Part shown: positions 1 through 20,286 of the stretch, in pieces
Layout of the letters: every line of letters begins with the position of its first letter
Position numbering within the stretch: the stretch's first letter is position 1
Origin: Puffinus mauretanicus
Taxonomy: Eukaryota; Chordata; Aves; Procellariiformes; Procellariidae
Assembly: GCA_023333565.1 (NCBI GenBank)
Contig: JAJKFH010000347.1
Span: 1-64,000, forward strand
Reading direction: 5' to 3'
Length of the DNA stretch: 64,000 nt
Made by a program: the position numbers and the translations under genes
The notes under the pieces: model-generated
Told to the model about the DNA's origin: nothing
What the model saw: only the letters and a program-made list of their open reading frames with translations
Database searches by the model: none

Positions 1-487
1 GGCAGCTCCTGCCTCTCCCTCAGCCTTGCCCCTGTGCCAAGGGTTGGTTGGTTTTTTTTTTTGTTTAACATAAAATGCTGCAAATATGAAAAAAAAAATA
101 GGTCACCAATAAAATTGGTCTCAGCATGGAGTATAATTGTAACAAAATGCTGCTGAGTAAAAACCGAGGAGCTCGCTGGCTGGGGCAGCCTCGTCGCGAA
201 CCATCTGGTGCGTATTAAAAGCGGTGCTGTAAATATTGCTGAAAACTAATGCCTTATCAGCTCCTATAGGCGCAGGGGCCTGCGAGCTTTCCATATGTTG
301 GGGTATGTAGATGGGGTGGCACGCGGAGGGAAAGGTGTCGCATCGGCCAGGAGCTCCTCGGGCATGGGTTTTGCATAATCCTGATGGAAGTTTGTCCCGA
401 CAGAGAGGGGGAAGGAGGGAGGGGAGGGAGAGGGAAGGCCCCTCTCCCTGTCCCGCTCGCTCTGACGACGATAGGGTATGCAAGTGC

Positions 488-495
488 TGACGTCA
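488..495. promoter_or_regulatory. Perfect palindromic CRE (TGACGTCA)
   Basis: Full CREB/ATF consensus in unique sequence about 7.6 kb downstream of the NR2F1 polyadenylation site. The CpG-containing 8-mer is rare by chance in vertebrate DNA. Confidence 0.4.
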
Positions 496-664
496 CTTCA
501 CATCAGGGCAGGGGAGCAAACGTGACCCAGGCAGGAGCTCATCTGTTTCGCATCACTTGGGAAGTTTCTCTCTCTCCCCTCCCTCCTTCCCTCTCCCTTT
601 CTCCTTAGTTTTTTTCCTTCTTCTTTCCCCCCCCCCCCCCCCTACGTAAATAAGCCAGGGCAGG

Positions 665-910
665 CCCCATCCCCATCCTCATCCCCATCCCCATCCCCAT
701 CTCCATCCCCATCCTCATCCTCATCCTCATCCTCATCCTCATCCTCATCCTCATCCTCATCCTCATCCCCATCCCCATCCCCATCCCCATCCCCATCTCC
801 ATCCCCATCCTCATCCTCACCCTCATCCTCATCCTCATCCTCATCTCCTCATCCTCATCCCCATCCTTATGCTCATCCCCATCCCCATCTCCATCTCCAT
901 CCCCATCCCC
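665..910. repeat. Hexamer satellite (CATCCC/CATCCT)n
   Basis: About 41 copies of CATCCC or CATCCT with few interruptions. The reverse strand reads as an open Met-Arg/Met-Gly repeat, which is an artefact of the hexamer. Confidence 0.95.
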
Positions 911-1379
911 TTCCCCGTTCCCGTCCCCGTCCCCAGCCGCCCCCCCGCCCGCTCCCCGCCGCCGCCGCCCGGGCTCCCCACAGGGAAAGGACGGGACCCC
1001 GGGGCCGCACTCCCACGCAGGGTGTCCCTGTCCCCGCCCCGGGTCCCCCCCCGTCCCGTCCCACTCCTCTCCCTGTTCCCACGCCATTGTTCGCACTCGC
1101 AAGCCAACTTTGGCCGCCGATTGAAAGCCCGGCAGCCCCCCGGCTCCTGCATTGTGCTGAGGGTCACTTACTCTGTCCTCAGAGTTGGGCTCTGCTCCTT
1201 CATCTCTCCTCTTCTCTGCTCCTCATGAGCTGACGCCTTCTCCCCACGCACCCGGAGCTGCCACAGAGGCTCGTCTTGATGAACCTGCTGCTAATGACGG
1301 CCCAGTGCAACCAGCATAGAAATAAAAACTCTCTCGTTCTCTGCTCCCCCCCCCTCTTTTTTTTTTTCCTCCAGGCTGC

Positions 1380-1670
1380 ATTCCCCTCTGACCGCTGCCG
1401 CCTTTAATTATGGGAGCTATATTTCTTCCCTGGGAGTCATTCGTGGGGATTTTTTAGGTGGAAAGGCGTTTCAGCGGAGTTATTTTTGAGCAGGGACCAG
1501 TGCCCTATATCCAGAGGCTTTGAGTGAAGTGCAGATTGAGACATATCGGGTTCCCTATAAAAGGATCATTTCTTGTGGGAGGTTGGACACGAAGTTTGGA
1601 CTCGTGACTTGCATTCCTGAGAGACATGCATATTTTAAAACAACAAAGCAAGCTCGGAAGAAGGCTTAGA
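1380..1670. promoter_or_regulatory. CNE-like block in the downstream flank
   Basis: Unique, moderately AT-rich sequence with TAATTATG and ATGCATAT. It also contains TATAAAAG (1556-1563), but no downstream ORF or initiator supports a promoter. Confidence 0.3.
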
Positions 1671-2589
1671 GGAGGGGAGAGGGAGGGGAAAAAAAAAAAA
1701 AGAAAAAAACTTGGAAAGAAGTTACTAAGTGACAAACATCTGTCAACATGGACCAATTTGTATGCCTCTCTGGGGAAAAAAAAAAAAAAGTACCTGACTA
1801 GTTTTATTTATCACTTCAGGGAGCTGCAGCTACTTTGCTGGAAGTTTGTGCGGCTCTTCAGCCGCTCAGAAATGCAGTTTGGCTCAAAACTGGGAGTTGA
1901 AAGCGCTTTTCTGGCCTGTGGTTTTAAGTCCCAACTCCTTCTTTACCGACTCTTTGCGTGGAGCAGATTCAGCGCTTCAAAGGATATCTCCCCCCACTCC
2001 AAAAAAAAGAAAGGGGGGAAAGACAGAAGGAGAGCAAACGGGGGGACTCATGTGTCTGTTGAAGGAAGCCACCGGCACACTCGATCCCGCAGCGCAAATC
2101 TCTGGAAAAGTGAAGAAACATGGTGAAAAAAAGGGCAGCCCTGGCGTGCTATGAACCCTGTGAGGGGCGTGGGGATGCTCGGGGCCGTGGGCAGCGCTCC
2201 CCACTTCCACGACCAAAGGGGAAGGGGGAAAAAAGAATATTTATATATATAAAAAATAAAAGTAAGCCGGCGGGGAGGTGCGTGGGGGGGACCGCAGGCA
2301 GCGCAGGTGGGGCGGCGGTGCGGGCAGCGGTGCGGGCAGCGGGGGCGCGGGGGTCCGGGCTGCTGTCGGGGGTCGGCAGACAAAAGGAGAAGGCCTAGCT
2401 CTGAGCTGGATATCTCTGTTAGTTGTCAGCGCAGGTCCACGGGCTGCCGGGGAATGCTAATCAGCGCTCGCCGAGCGGGAGGATGCAGCCGGGGCTGCCT
2501 CCTGACACACACGCACACGCGCAACCGCGGGGTCTCTGACACAGGCACGCACACGCATCTCATTCCTGGCGGGGATCGATCGTGACCCC

Positions 2590-3010
2590 CCACGCTCTGG
2601 CCGGTGCTTTATTTATTCGGGCGAGCAATGATATGACCAGTCTTAAACGTTATATACAGCAAATATCTACCTAAATCAACACAATAGGATAGCTTACAGC
2701 CCGCTTCTCCTTCAAGGAGCTGCCTTCCCTCCCCCCCCCGCCCTTCCCCATCCTTTCTTCCCTTCCCTTTCCTTTTTTTTTTTTTTTTTTTTTTTAAAAC
2801 AACTGGGGATATTTTATACCCTGTAGTTTTGGATTTGATCCATTGCTTTAAGCTTGATGGAGGGTTCTGCAGACAAGGAGATGTATATACACTATTATAC
2901 AGCCATCATTGAGATTACTAACAGTGAGTCTCTTGTCAGCCAGACGGTCCTGCTTTGAAACACTACTCACATTATCCTGATTTTTCAAAATTGGGCGTAA
3001 GGGAAGGGAG
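2590..3010. promoter_or_regulatory. CNE-like blocks around a poly-T tract
   Basis: Two unique AT-rich stretches (2590-2720 and 2810-3010) separated by pyrimidine-rich sequence and 23 T (2773-2795). No coding capacity. Confidence 0.3.
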
Positions 3011-3579
3011 GGGAGATACAATTTCCCACTGTCCCTTTTCTTAATTGTTTTCTTTCCTCGCAATTACGTTTATAACCCAATCGGGCCCGTTTCACGTACT
3101 GTCTTTGTATTTCTAGTGGAAGCCACGTGGGGGTGGGAGAAGAGATCCTGACATCCCTCCTGAAGCCTTCATCTGAATACCACCACCACCCTCTGCACAC
3201 AAGCCTTTGACCACCAAAATCGGGGGCCCACTCCCTACGGCCCCGAAAGTGGCAGGATGGGACGGGGGAGACCCTTCCCCACAGCTGGATAATGTCAATT
3301 TATTTTTCAGGTGGCTGCACCTTGCGCCTTGCAGCCATGGGAAAACGTCCAGCGGGGATGCCCTCACTTAAAAAACCAAGGGGCGGGGGGGGGGGGAGGG
3401 GACGGAACCCAAACCACCCTCAGAGAGGCCTGGGCAGAAAGGGAGAGGGAGGGAGGGAGGGGCAGGAGCTGTGGTAAGGGGCTGTCACCTTGGGCAGTGG
3501 TCGCCTTTCACATCTCTGCAGTTCCAGCCCCATTCCACGGCTATTTTGCGCTGAAGGTGATCAGAGGGGAGAAGGGGTA

Positions 3580-3960
3580 GGTGCTGAAATATTTAAGGGA
3601 GCATTTAAACCCGGAGCCTTCAATGAATGAAGAAGGAGGAAGGGGGGGAGGTGAAAAAAAAAAAGTTGCAAAATGGATTCGCTGACAAGTAAGGATAATA
3701 AATGAGAGGCGCTTTCAGATAGATATCTCAGACGTGAAATTGCACCCAGCTGGTTGTGTAAGCAAACAAATAGTTTCATGTTAGGGACTCTCGACTTGTG
3801 GCTTGATGAATAGAACACGACAGAGGTAAATGGCTCTTTAACTCATTTAGGAATAAAACTCTTTGGCTTCCTAAGTAAAAGACCTGGTGACGCCATGGAT
3901 CCTGAGCAAGCACTTTAACAAGAGTTTTATTAGTTCCCACTTGTGCTCTCGGATCTCCCC
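3580..3960. promoter_or_regulatory. CNE-like block in the downstream flank
   Basis: Unique AT-rich sequence with short purine interruptions. Possible 3' enhancer of NR2F1. Confidence 0.3.
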
Positions 3961-4129
3961 CCTCGCTCACCTCCTCCCTTACGCCTCTGTTTTTTTCCTT
4001 CTTTTTTTTAACCATTTTTCTTTCTCTTCCCCCTTCACTCCTTCTTTTTTTAATTATTTTCCCCTCGAAAACGCCTTCTCGTAAGTACCCGGGCAGTCGG
4101 ACAAGGGGTCTGCACATGGCAGCCGAGAG

Positions 4130-4380
4130 TTGTGGCTTTTGAAATATATTTATTTGTCATTCTTACTGCGCTCCAGAATCACTGCACAACAGTCATCCTC
4201 AGCCGCTCTGACCCACTGGGGATTAAAAAGGGGAGGGTGTCTAAAAAAAAAAAAAAAATCTCACGTCAAAGTCAGTGACTGTGAAGCCAATTAGAAAGGA
4301 AGCCTTTTAAAACACATATATAGACACGTTTTGTGGAGGTCATGCCGTTTCTGAAATTAGCCCCAAGATGTAAAGAAACG
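4130..4380. promoter_or_regulatory. CNE-like block in the downstream flank
   Basis: Unique sequence with CCAATTAG homeodomain core and a short poly-A interruption. No ORF of interest. Confidence 0.3.
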
Positions 4381-5652
4381 GGAAGAAAAGTGGGGAAGGG
4401 CGAGGGGACCGATTCCTGCCTCTCCCGTAAAGCAAAGAGCAGACAGGATAAAGATACGGGTCTAAAAAAAAAAAAAAAAAAAAGGAAAAGGGGAAAAAAA
4501 CCCCAAACTGGCTATTTCCAGACTTAAAAACTAACCCTTTGAATAGTCAAAATGCCCCATGAAACCGGAGGAAGCATGTCGACAGTGCCTGTAATAGCCG
4601 TGCACATGCGTTCGCGGGGGTTGTCTGTGAATGGCTGCGTGCCTGGACACTGCTGGTGGGGGGGCTGCAGCAAGCCCTGAGCCCCCACACACCTCCGTCC
4701 CTCTGTCCGTCCGTCGGAGGGTCTGTCCAGGGCCACCGTCCCTGCCAGCCCTGCCTGCACATCCCTTGGCAGCGGGTCACATCTGCCTGGCTGCCATACC
4801 CCACAGGTAATTAAAAAAAAAAAACAACAAAAACCAAACAAAAAAAACCCTGAGGGTCTATTAAGCCCTTTGCATCGGATAAAATACATTTTTCTCTTTG
4901 TGCGGGGAGGCAAACAGTTTCCTGGGCGTGAAGCAACGCAGAAATCACTTTTTCTTGTATTACTTCTTGCTGCCACTTGCAATGACCCCGAGCCAGAGCT
5001 TTCCACGCGAGACCCCCCACGTACCTCGCAGGGAAAAGAGCTTTTTGCATCCGGACCCGCCGCTTTTAGCGGTGGCGGTGAGAGAGGCCACTCACCGTGG
5101 GGTCCCATCCCCACGACCCCCCAGTTCCACCTGATTTCGAGAGTTCCGGGGAAAGTCGGGGTTACGCTTCACCCCCCACCCCACCCCGCCCCGGGAGTGG
5201 GCTTATCGCCCTCTCCCCTGCAGGTGAAGGGGGCGGATGGGCCCCCCCGGGTTGGGGTGGGGATGTTAAGAAGCCCCGGGAAAGGGGCAGCCGCAGCCCC
5301 TTCCCCTCGCCGGGCAGCCGGAGGCGGTGCGGAGCGGGTGGGGGCACGACCCCCGCCCTGGCGCTACCGGCAACTCCCCCCCGCCTCAGCTGGGGTTCAA
5401 CCTACCACTTAGCAGCATTTCCAAATATTTATTCGATTGAATATATAGAAAAGGCCTAATTGGGCAGTGGGAGGAGGCAAGCTAGTTAGCGAGGAGCTAA
5501 GAGTTGGGGGGGGGCCCTTTGTATCTGCCGTACCCTGAGGGGGTCCGCTGCTCCCCCCCAAAATCCCACCCACTCCCTTCTCCCCCCCACCCTCCTTGAA
5601 GCGCTGCCGCAGCGGTTGCGAGCGCGGAGGGGCCGCGGAGCCCTGCGCGGCA

Positions 5653-5677
5653 GGGAGGGAGGGAGGGAGGGAGGGGG
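5653..5677 (+). repeat. G-quadruplex motif (GGGA repeats) in the downstream flank
   Basis: Six G runs separated by single A. It meets the quadruplex rule and lies in a GC-rich patch (5480-5760). Confidence 0.7.
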
Positions 5678-5759
5678 ATGCCCTGCGGACCTTCTCTGAG
5701 GAGCTTGGGGGGCCGCGGAGCCCCCGGGGCAGCGCCCGGGCCCCCGGCAACAACAAGGC

Positions 5760-6260
5760 AGGAGAAAAGTAGATGGAGTTGGTTTTAAAGCAGTATATTG
5801 TAGGTTACGAACAAGTCAGCAGAAACTTGCGGAGGGACCCCGGCCCCTCTCCACACTCACATATTATCATTACTAATTTTTGCCCATTTTTTTTTTCTTT
5901 TTCTTTTTTTTTTCTTTCAGCAAATAGCGCTCTGTGACGCGATCATACAATATTTTTAGCCCGACAGGCTGGACCGTGGCAAAGGAAAACATCCACCGAC
6001 ACAACGCAGACTGGGTAGTTAACACTTCAGAACACGATACCGTCTTACAAGCAAAGTTTAATAAGGGATTGAAACACTTCTTTCTAGGCACATACATGGA
6101 AATAAGTGCATCTCGTACACCTCCTCTACACCTGCAAGTTTCTTGGCAATCGGTGGGTTATTATTATTCATAAATATGAAAATTAATTGAAAAATACGTT
6201 TCTGACCTACGAAAAAGTTTATCTGTTTTCATCAGTGGGATAACACTGTAATGAATATAT
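5760..6260. promoter_or_regulatory. CNE-like block in the downstream flank
   Basis: About 500 bp of unique AT-rich sequence between a GC-rich patch and T/G low-complexity sequence, with AAAATTAATTGAAAA near the end. Confidence 0.3.
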
Positions 6261-6317
6261 TTACATCTCATTGGAAGAAACCGAGACCTGTCTTTCTCTT
6301 CCGATATCCCCATTTGT

Positions 6318-6440
6318 TTGGTTTATTTTTTTGTTGGTTTTTTTTGCTGTTTTGTTGGTTTTTTTGTTGTTTTTTTTTGTTTTGTGTTTTTTTTGGTGGT
6401 TTTTGGGTTTTTTTGTTTGTTGGTTGGTTTGTTTCTGTTT
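6318..6440. repeat. T/G low-complexity stretch
   Basis: Irregular mix of TTTTTGTTGG-type units. The hydrophobic Phe/Val ORFs it produces are artefacts. Confidence 0.85.
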
Positions 6441-6689
6441 TTAACTGCTAATCCAGCTGGGTCCCGTCCCACCAAAAAGCACCTCCCAGGGCTGAGCATC
6501 CCCTTTCGTTCCCCACTGGCAGCCCGGAGGGGCTGCTGGACCGCCTCTGCCCAGGGAAGGCGACCAGGGCCAGGAACAAAGCTGTCGCCTTATGCAGCGT
6601 CCATGCGAGTGAGAAAACACAGGGTAATTCCCCTCCTCATTTGCCCAGGTCTGAAATCGTCCGTTCCCCCCCAACAGCACCTATGAATA

Positions 6690-7210
6690 CAGGCCGCTTC
6701 TCCATCCTGAAATGGGCTCTACCCCCATAGAGGATCTGCCCGCAATGTTGATTATCCAGCTATAAGTGCCTACTGTATAGAGCTGCTCTCGCCTCGGATC
6801 TGCTGCGCCTAGAATATTAAAAACCCCAAGCGGGTTGGATTGAAGGATCTTGTTAATGCAAAAAAAAAAAAAAAAAAGAGAGAGAGAGAAAGGGAGAAGG
6901 AGAGTATGGAGGACAGCAAATTAAAAGGAAAACATTGCCCATGACTCCACAAACTGAAAAGCCTGCTGCATCCGGGCTTGTTTGGAGGGCACGGGAGGTG
7001 TCTGTGTGAGGGGGGGAATGTTATTTTTAAAGATCCAGCTTTATTAATACGTTAAGAAAGAGCTCCCTTGGTAGTATGTGTTCTTACAGCTCCGTCTCAG
7101 ATCCTATAAAACATTAATGCACTGAAAGCTGTTACAGAGATCTGCACCACCAGCTAGAAGCATTGTGAAGCCTTTACCTTCAAAGGAGCTCTATTAAAGA
7201 AACGATTTTT
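6690..7210. promoter_or_regulatory. CNE-like block close to the NR2F1 3' end
   Basis: Unique sequence with a poly-A/GA interruption (6860-6905). It lies 0.9-1.4 kb beyond the predicted polyadenylation site and could also be part of a longer 3' UTR. Confidence 0.3.
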
Positions 7211-8117
7211 AATTTTCTTTGCAAAAAAGGACGAGCCAAAACAAAGCAGGGCTTTTGGCACAGAGCTTGGGCCCCTGCAGTGGGCGGCCGTGGTGTGGGG
7301 ACCATGGCCCGTGTTTTGTACATGGCTGTGGCCCACAAGCATGCACAAAACGCGCTGGCTCGCCACCCAACGAGCAAGCATCCAGTTGGATTTCTATATT
7401 AATGGGCTGGGAATACCCTCCACGCGCAGCGACTGGAGTTGGGAGAAACAGTGAGAGGGATGTTTCGGCTGACAGCAAGCGCAAGGCGTGCACGCCGGAG
7501 CACACGCCAGGGTCTGCGAGTCCTTGGGGTGGAAAAGAAGAGAAAAGAAGCAAAAAAAAAAAAACCACCCCAAGCCCTCAAAAGCAGAAAGCCACCATGC
7601 CTGCAACCAGCAGGAGTCATGGCTGCAGCATGCCTCCCGCTGCACGCGCAGCGATGGCGGCATACGGTGACTTCAATCCATGCCCATGGCGTCTAAGAGC
7701 AAGCAGCAAGGTGTGAACTCAGCAGAAACTCCAGCTGATGGGAAAAGGTCTCAAAAAAGGGTAGGCCAGCGTAACGGGGCCCATCAGCCTTGGTGCAGAG
7801 CCTGCCCTGCAGTCGCAGTGAGGCGAGGTCACCTATGGCATCATGCCGCGCCTCCAGCTCCCTCTTCCTAGGCCTCGACAGCTCAGCCCTAAACTTACAC
7901 AGTTCGAGTCAGTTTGGGAACATGACGTGGTTTACACAACTTGGTTACCCCTCACAAGTATTTTTTACATTCTCCCTTTTAACACCAGTATAGGACTTAA
8001 AAATCCAGGGAGATTTTGTTGTTGTTGTTGGTTGTTTGGTTTTTTTTTTTTTGTGAACTGTTGGCATGTTTCAAGCAACAAGACTCATGGGTTGTGGGGT
8101 GATAAGTTGATTTTTTT
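7210..8117. other. Intergenic sequence downstream of NR2F1, nothing recognised
   Basis: Mixed-composition sequence without a gene, transposon or strong motif. Overlapping short ORFs on both strands have no recognisable domains. Confidence 0.5.
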
Positions 8118-8127
8118 GCTAAATTCT

Positions 8128-8133
8128 TTTATT
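8128..8133 (-). terminator. NR2F1: Polyadenylation signal AATAAA for NR2F1
   Basis: Canonical AATAAA on the minus strand, at the lower-coordinate end of the conserved-looking 3' UTR. Unique AT-rich sequence lies on the UTR side and an A-run right after the likely cleavage point. I favour this as the main site because the unique, conserved-looking UTR sequence stops here. Confidence 0.6.
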
Positions 8134-8759
8134 TTTGTTTAAATTCTCACTTCAATTTTAATTCTTGAAGAACAGCTTCGACAACATATATCGCACTCAT
8201 TATAAGAAGCAAAGGGTTATATCAAAAATTATTAGTATAGAATCACAGGAAACCTGGTTTGGAACCAGAAAAAAATACAAAACAGATATAGATACATAGA
8301 CACAGGACAATTTTTTTTATAATTATTTGGAAAATGTTATTTTCCCCTAATTCTTGTTTCTTTTTTTTTTTCCTTTATGCGCATACGATGTTTTAAGTTT
8401 TACAAAAAATGAAAATAAAGACTAATATTTTACAAAATGAGTAACAATGCTCGTGGTAAGTGTTTGCGCGTGGAATTTTTTTTGTTGTTGTTGGTTTGCT
8501 TGTTTGTTTTTCATTCTACACAAGGTTCAGTTCAGTTTCAACGCGTTTTTGTTTTGTTTGTTACTGTACAGCATATATCAACAACAGTCCACAATAAATC
8601 CTGGAAGATCCAGTATCCCCTTCAGGTTTGATTAATATCCCCTCAATACTCATATTTTTTTTGTTTTTATTTTTTTAATTTTTTTTTGCTTTTTTTTGTC
8701 TCTTTTATTATTATTTTTTTCCTCCTCTCCGGAAAAAAAAAAAAAGCCAAAAAAAAAAA

Positions 8760-18007
<9,248 letters not shown>

Positions 18008-18499
18008 ATCTCGGGCCCAAAAAAGTGCTGGGGAGCGGCGCGTCTCGCTGCGGGCTGCCGGGGAGAGAGGCGGGGGGCGGGGGGGAGGCGGCCGGCCGGG
18101 CGCCGGGGGCGAGCGGGGAGCGAGGGGACCCTGCCTGCCGCCTGCCTCCGCCTCGGCTGCCGCCGCCGCTGCCCTGCTGCCGCTGCCGGCTGGAGCCGCT
18201 CCTGCCGTTTTCTTTATTTTATTTATTTTTCGCCGCGAGCCCCCCTCCTCTCGCTCGCGCTCTGGCTAATTTTTTTTTTTTTTTCCTAGGGAGGGGGAGG
18301 GGGCGACGGAGGATTTTCTCCCTCTCTTTTTTTCCCCCCCCTTTCCTCTTCCTCCCTTCCCTTTCCCTTTCCTTCCCTTCCCTTTCCTGCGCTCCCCTCC
18401 CTCTTTAAAATACCCCCGCCTGGCCGCTTCCCCCCTCTGCTCCCGCTCTCCCCGGCTCTCGCCGCCTCTCCTCGCCCTCCCCCCCCCCCCGCCGCCACT

Positions 18500-18547
18500 T
18501 CAAGTTGCAAAATCAGAAACGGCAAACAAGGCTGTCGGGAGAGGCAT
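18500..18547 (-). CDS. Upstream ORF of 15 codons in the NR2F1 leader
   Basis: ATG at 18547-18545, stop TGA at 18502-18500, encoding MPLPTALFAVSDFAT. It is about 490 nt upstream of the NR2F1 start and would be scanned before it. No conserved peptide is claimed; its likely effect is on translation efficiency. Confidence 0.25.
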   Translation of the reverse strand: MPLPTALFAVSDFAT

Positions 18548-18716
18548 TCAGGAGAGTAACACGCCGGACACGCACACGCAGGCAGACACGCGCGCACACG
18601 CCCGGCACACGGCTCCCCACTCGCGCACACGCACACACGCACGGGCACAGGCACACGCGGTCCGGGCGCTACGAGCGCGGAGGATGTGCAGGCATAGAGG
18701 AAGCCGCCGCGCCGCC

Positions 18717-18793
18717 GAGGAGGAGGAGGAGGAGGAGAGGGAGGAGGAGGAGGAGGAGGAGGAGGAGGAGGGGAAGGAAGAGGAGGAGGAGGT
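18717..18793. repeat. (GGA)n purine tract in the NR2F1 leader
   Basis: About 77 bp of almost pure purine on the plus strand, pyrimidine in the mRNA. Mirror symmetry makes it prone to triplex (H-DNA) formation. Confidence 0.9.
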
Positions 18794-18932
18794 CGCCGCT
18801 CGCCGCTCGCCGCCGCCGGGGCCCGGCCGCTCCCGCCGAGGCTGCTCCCGCTGCCGCTGCAGCCGCCGGTGCCGGTGCCGGTGCGGGCTCTCGGGGAGGC
18901 GGGAGGCGGAGAGAGGAGCCGTCCGCCGGCGA

Positions 18933-18986
18933 TCAGGGCATGGAGGTGTCCGGGGGCCAGGTCCAGGGCCGGGCGCCGTCAGCCAT
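18933..18986 (-). CDS. Upstream ORF of 17 codons in the NR2F1 leader
   Basis: ATG at 18986-18984 with G at +4, stop TGA at 18935-18933, encoding MADGARPWTWPPDTSMP. Of the leader ATGs examined it looks the best placed for initiation. Function, if any, would be translational control. Confidence 0.25.
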   Translation of the reverse strand: MADGARPWTWPPDTSMP

Positions 18987-19850
18987 GCAGGGCGGCGGAG
19001 CCGGGGAGCGCGGCGGAGGCGGGCGGGGAGCTGAGGCAGTTTGATCTCCTGTCGCGGCGGCGGAGGAGGAGGAGGAGGAGGAGGTTGCCGGTCGCTGCTC
19101 TTTCTCTCCCGAGCTGCTCTCTCTCGCTCTCTGTCTCTCTCGCTCGCTCGCGCTCTCTCTCTCCTTTTTTTTTTTTTTTAAAAAAAAAAGAAGGAAAAAA
19201 AATTCGCAAAAAAAAAAATCGGATGTGACTAAATTCGCAGAGGAGACGAATTCACGGCGAAGTGTAAAAATAGAGAACGGGAATAATAATGACACGCGCA
19301 GGAAAAAGAGAGATCCAAAGTAGGTCGGGTAAATAAATCCTCTTCTTTTCCTCTTTCTTGCCCCTTCCTTCTTCTTCTCCTGTGAGAGCGCACGATGCCG
19401 GTTGCGAGGAGGAAAAAAAAAAAAAAAAAGAATCGGTGGAAATCGCCCCCAAAAAGGTTCTTTTTTTTGTTTGTTTGCCTAAAAAAAGTATTTCGGGTGA
19501 AAACTCATCAGCCAGAAGCGAAGCCCTCCCCCAAAATAAAAAAATAGGCAAGAATGGTCACAATAATAACGGTATTAAGATGTGAACGCGTTCTCTCTCT
19601 CTCTCTCCGGGCTTTTTTTCCCCCCCCCGTCTCTCTCTCTCTGTTTTTCCCCCTTTTTTCTTTCTTTCCGAGATTTTTTTTTTTTTTTTTTTTAGTTTCA
19701 CCTCTCTCTTCTTCTCTTCTCCTGCAGGAATGAAGCGAAAGACACAAGGAGGAAGGGTGGAAAAAAGAAGAAAAGGAAGGAGAAGAGGGAGATGAAGGGG
19801 GGGAGGAAAAAAAAAAAAAGCACACAACTAATAGAATATGCAAGAAAGGG

Positions 19851-19898
19851 GAGAGAGAGAGAGAGGGGGAGAGAGGGAGAGAGAGGGAGAGAGAGAGA
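19851..19898. repeat. (GA)n tract near the NR2F1 transcription start
   Basis: GA dinucleotides with GGG interruptions, about 110-155 bp downstream of the predicted start. It is a triplex-prone tract and also a GAGA-type nucleosome-excluding sequence. Confidence 0.9.
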
Positions 19899-19981
19899 CC
19901 CAAAAAATGAATGCGTTTAAACGGGAAGCCTAGCAGAGCAATGTTTCCGAAAGGGGGATCTGCGCGAATGTCTGTATATAG

Positions 19982-19994
19982 TGAACTTTGACAC
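19982..19994 (-). promoter_or_regulatory. DR1-like nuclear-receptor site just downstream of the NR2F1 start
   Basis: On the plus strand TGAACT-T-TGACAC, the complement of a direct repeat of AGGTCA spaced by one base, with 3 mismatches in 12 half-site positions. COUP-TFs prefer DR1 sites, so this is a possible autoregulatory element at about +14 to +26 from the predicted start. Confidence 0.4.
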
Positions 19995-20002
19995 TACTAT
20001 TG

Positions 20003-20041
20003 AAACTGACACGTTTCTATGGAGATCGCTGCCTTATATGG
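20003..20041 (-). promoter_or_regulatory. NR2F1: NR2F1 core promoter: TATA/CArG box plus initiator
   Basis: On the minus strand CCATATAAGG (20041-20032) contains a TATAAG box. It is also a perfect CC(A/T)6GG CArG box, the SRF-type site. The initiator-like TCAGTTT lies at 20009-20003, with its A at 20007, 31 nt downstream of the first T of the TATA box. This is the standard TATA-to-start distance. The surrounding 19970-20110 is unique and non-repetitive between simple-sequence tracts, as expected for a conserved promoter. The start site is predicted, not observed. Confidence 0.55.
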
Positions 20042-20085
20042 AGCTCGTGTCAAGGAGCCAAGAGAAGGGCTGCTGGCAACTGATA

Positions 20086-20093
20086 ATCAAAGG
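20086..20093 (+). promoter_or_regulatory. TCF/LEF consensus site in the NR2F1 promoter
   Basis: ATCAAAGG, a full TCF/LEF match, lies about 50 bp upstream of the TATA-like box in unique sequence. It fits Wnt input into NR2F1 expression, but an 8-mer alone is weak evidence. Confidence 0.35.
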
Positions 20094-20168
20094 CGACTGA
20101 CTGGTCAGAGCCCTGAATTGGGGGGAGAGAAAATGGGAGGCTAAGGTTAGCCAAGCCTCCTTCACTCC

Positions 20169-20173
20169 ATTGG
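20169..20173 (-). promoter_or_regulatory. CCAAT box upstream of NR2F1
   Basis: CCAAT on the minus strand, about 160 bp upstream of the predicted start. It is in the right orientation, though further out than the usual -60 to -100. Confidence 0.3.
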
Positions 20174-20286
20174 TTACCCCCCCAGCGCTTCCCCCCCCCT
20201 TTTTTTTTTTTTCCCTTTTTTTTTTATTCTCCGCTACCTACTGACTGGGATGGGGAAGGGAGGGGAGGAGAGAGGGGGGGGAGTGA

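Larger units (their letters stand above)
18008..20007 (-). other. NR2F1: NR2F1 5' untranslated leader (predicted about 2 kb)
   Basis: Stretch from the predicted transcription start to the ATG. It is very GC-rich near the ATG and full of polypyrimidine tracts in the mRNA sense: the complement of (GGA)n at 18717-18793 and of (GA)n at 19851-19898. (CACACG)-type repeats lie at 18567-18660. It holds several short ORFs starting with real ATG codons, at 18500-18547, 18669-18695, 18933-18986 and 19479-19508. Three overlapping AATAAA hexamers lie at 18213-18227. Whether the leader is unspliced cannot be seen. Confidence 0.5.

Noticed and set aside
605..1167. Met/Arg/Gly-repeat ORFs on the minus strand and Ile/Pro ORF on the plus strand
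   Set aside because: All are translations of the (CATCCC/CATCCT)n satellite; no domain and no gene context.
1556..1563. TATAAAAG as a promoter in the downstream flank
   Set aside because: No initiator, ORF, CpG island or polyadenylation context; a chance match within AT-rich unique sequence is likely.
4262..4276. ACGTCAAAGTCA as a nuclear-receptor DR1
   Set aside because: The half-sites are directly adjacent (spacing 0) and both are imperfect, so it does not fit the DR1 rule.
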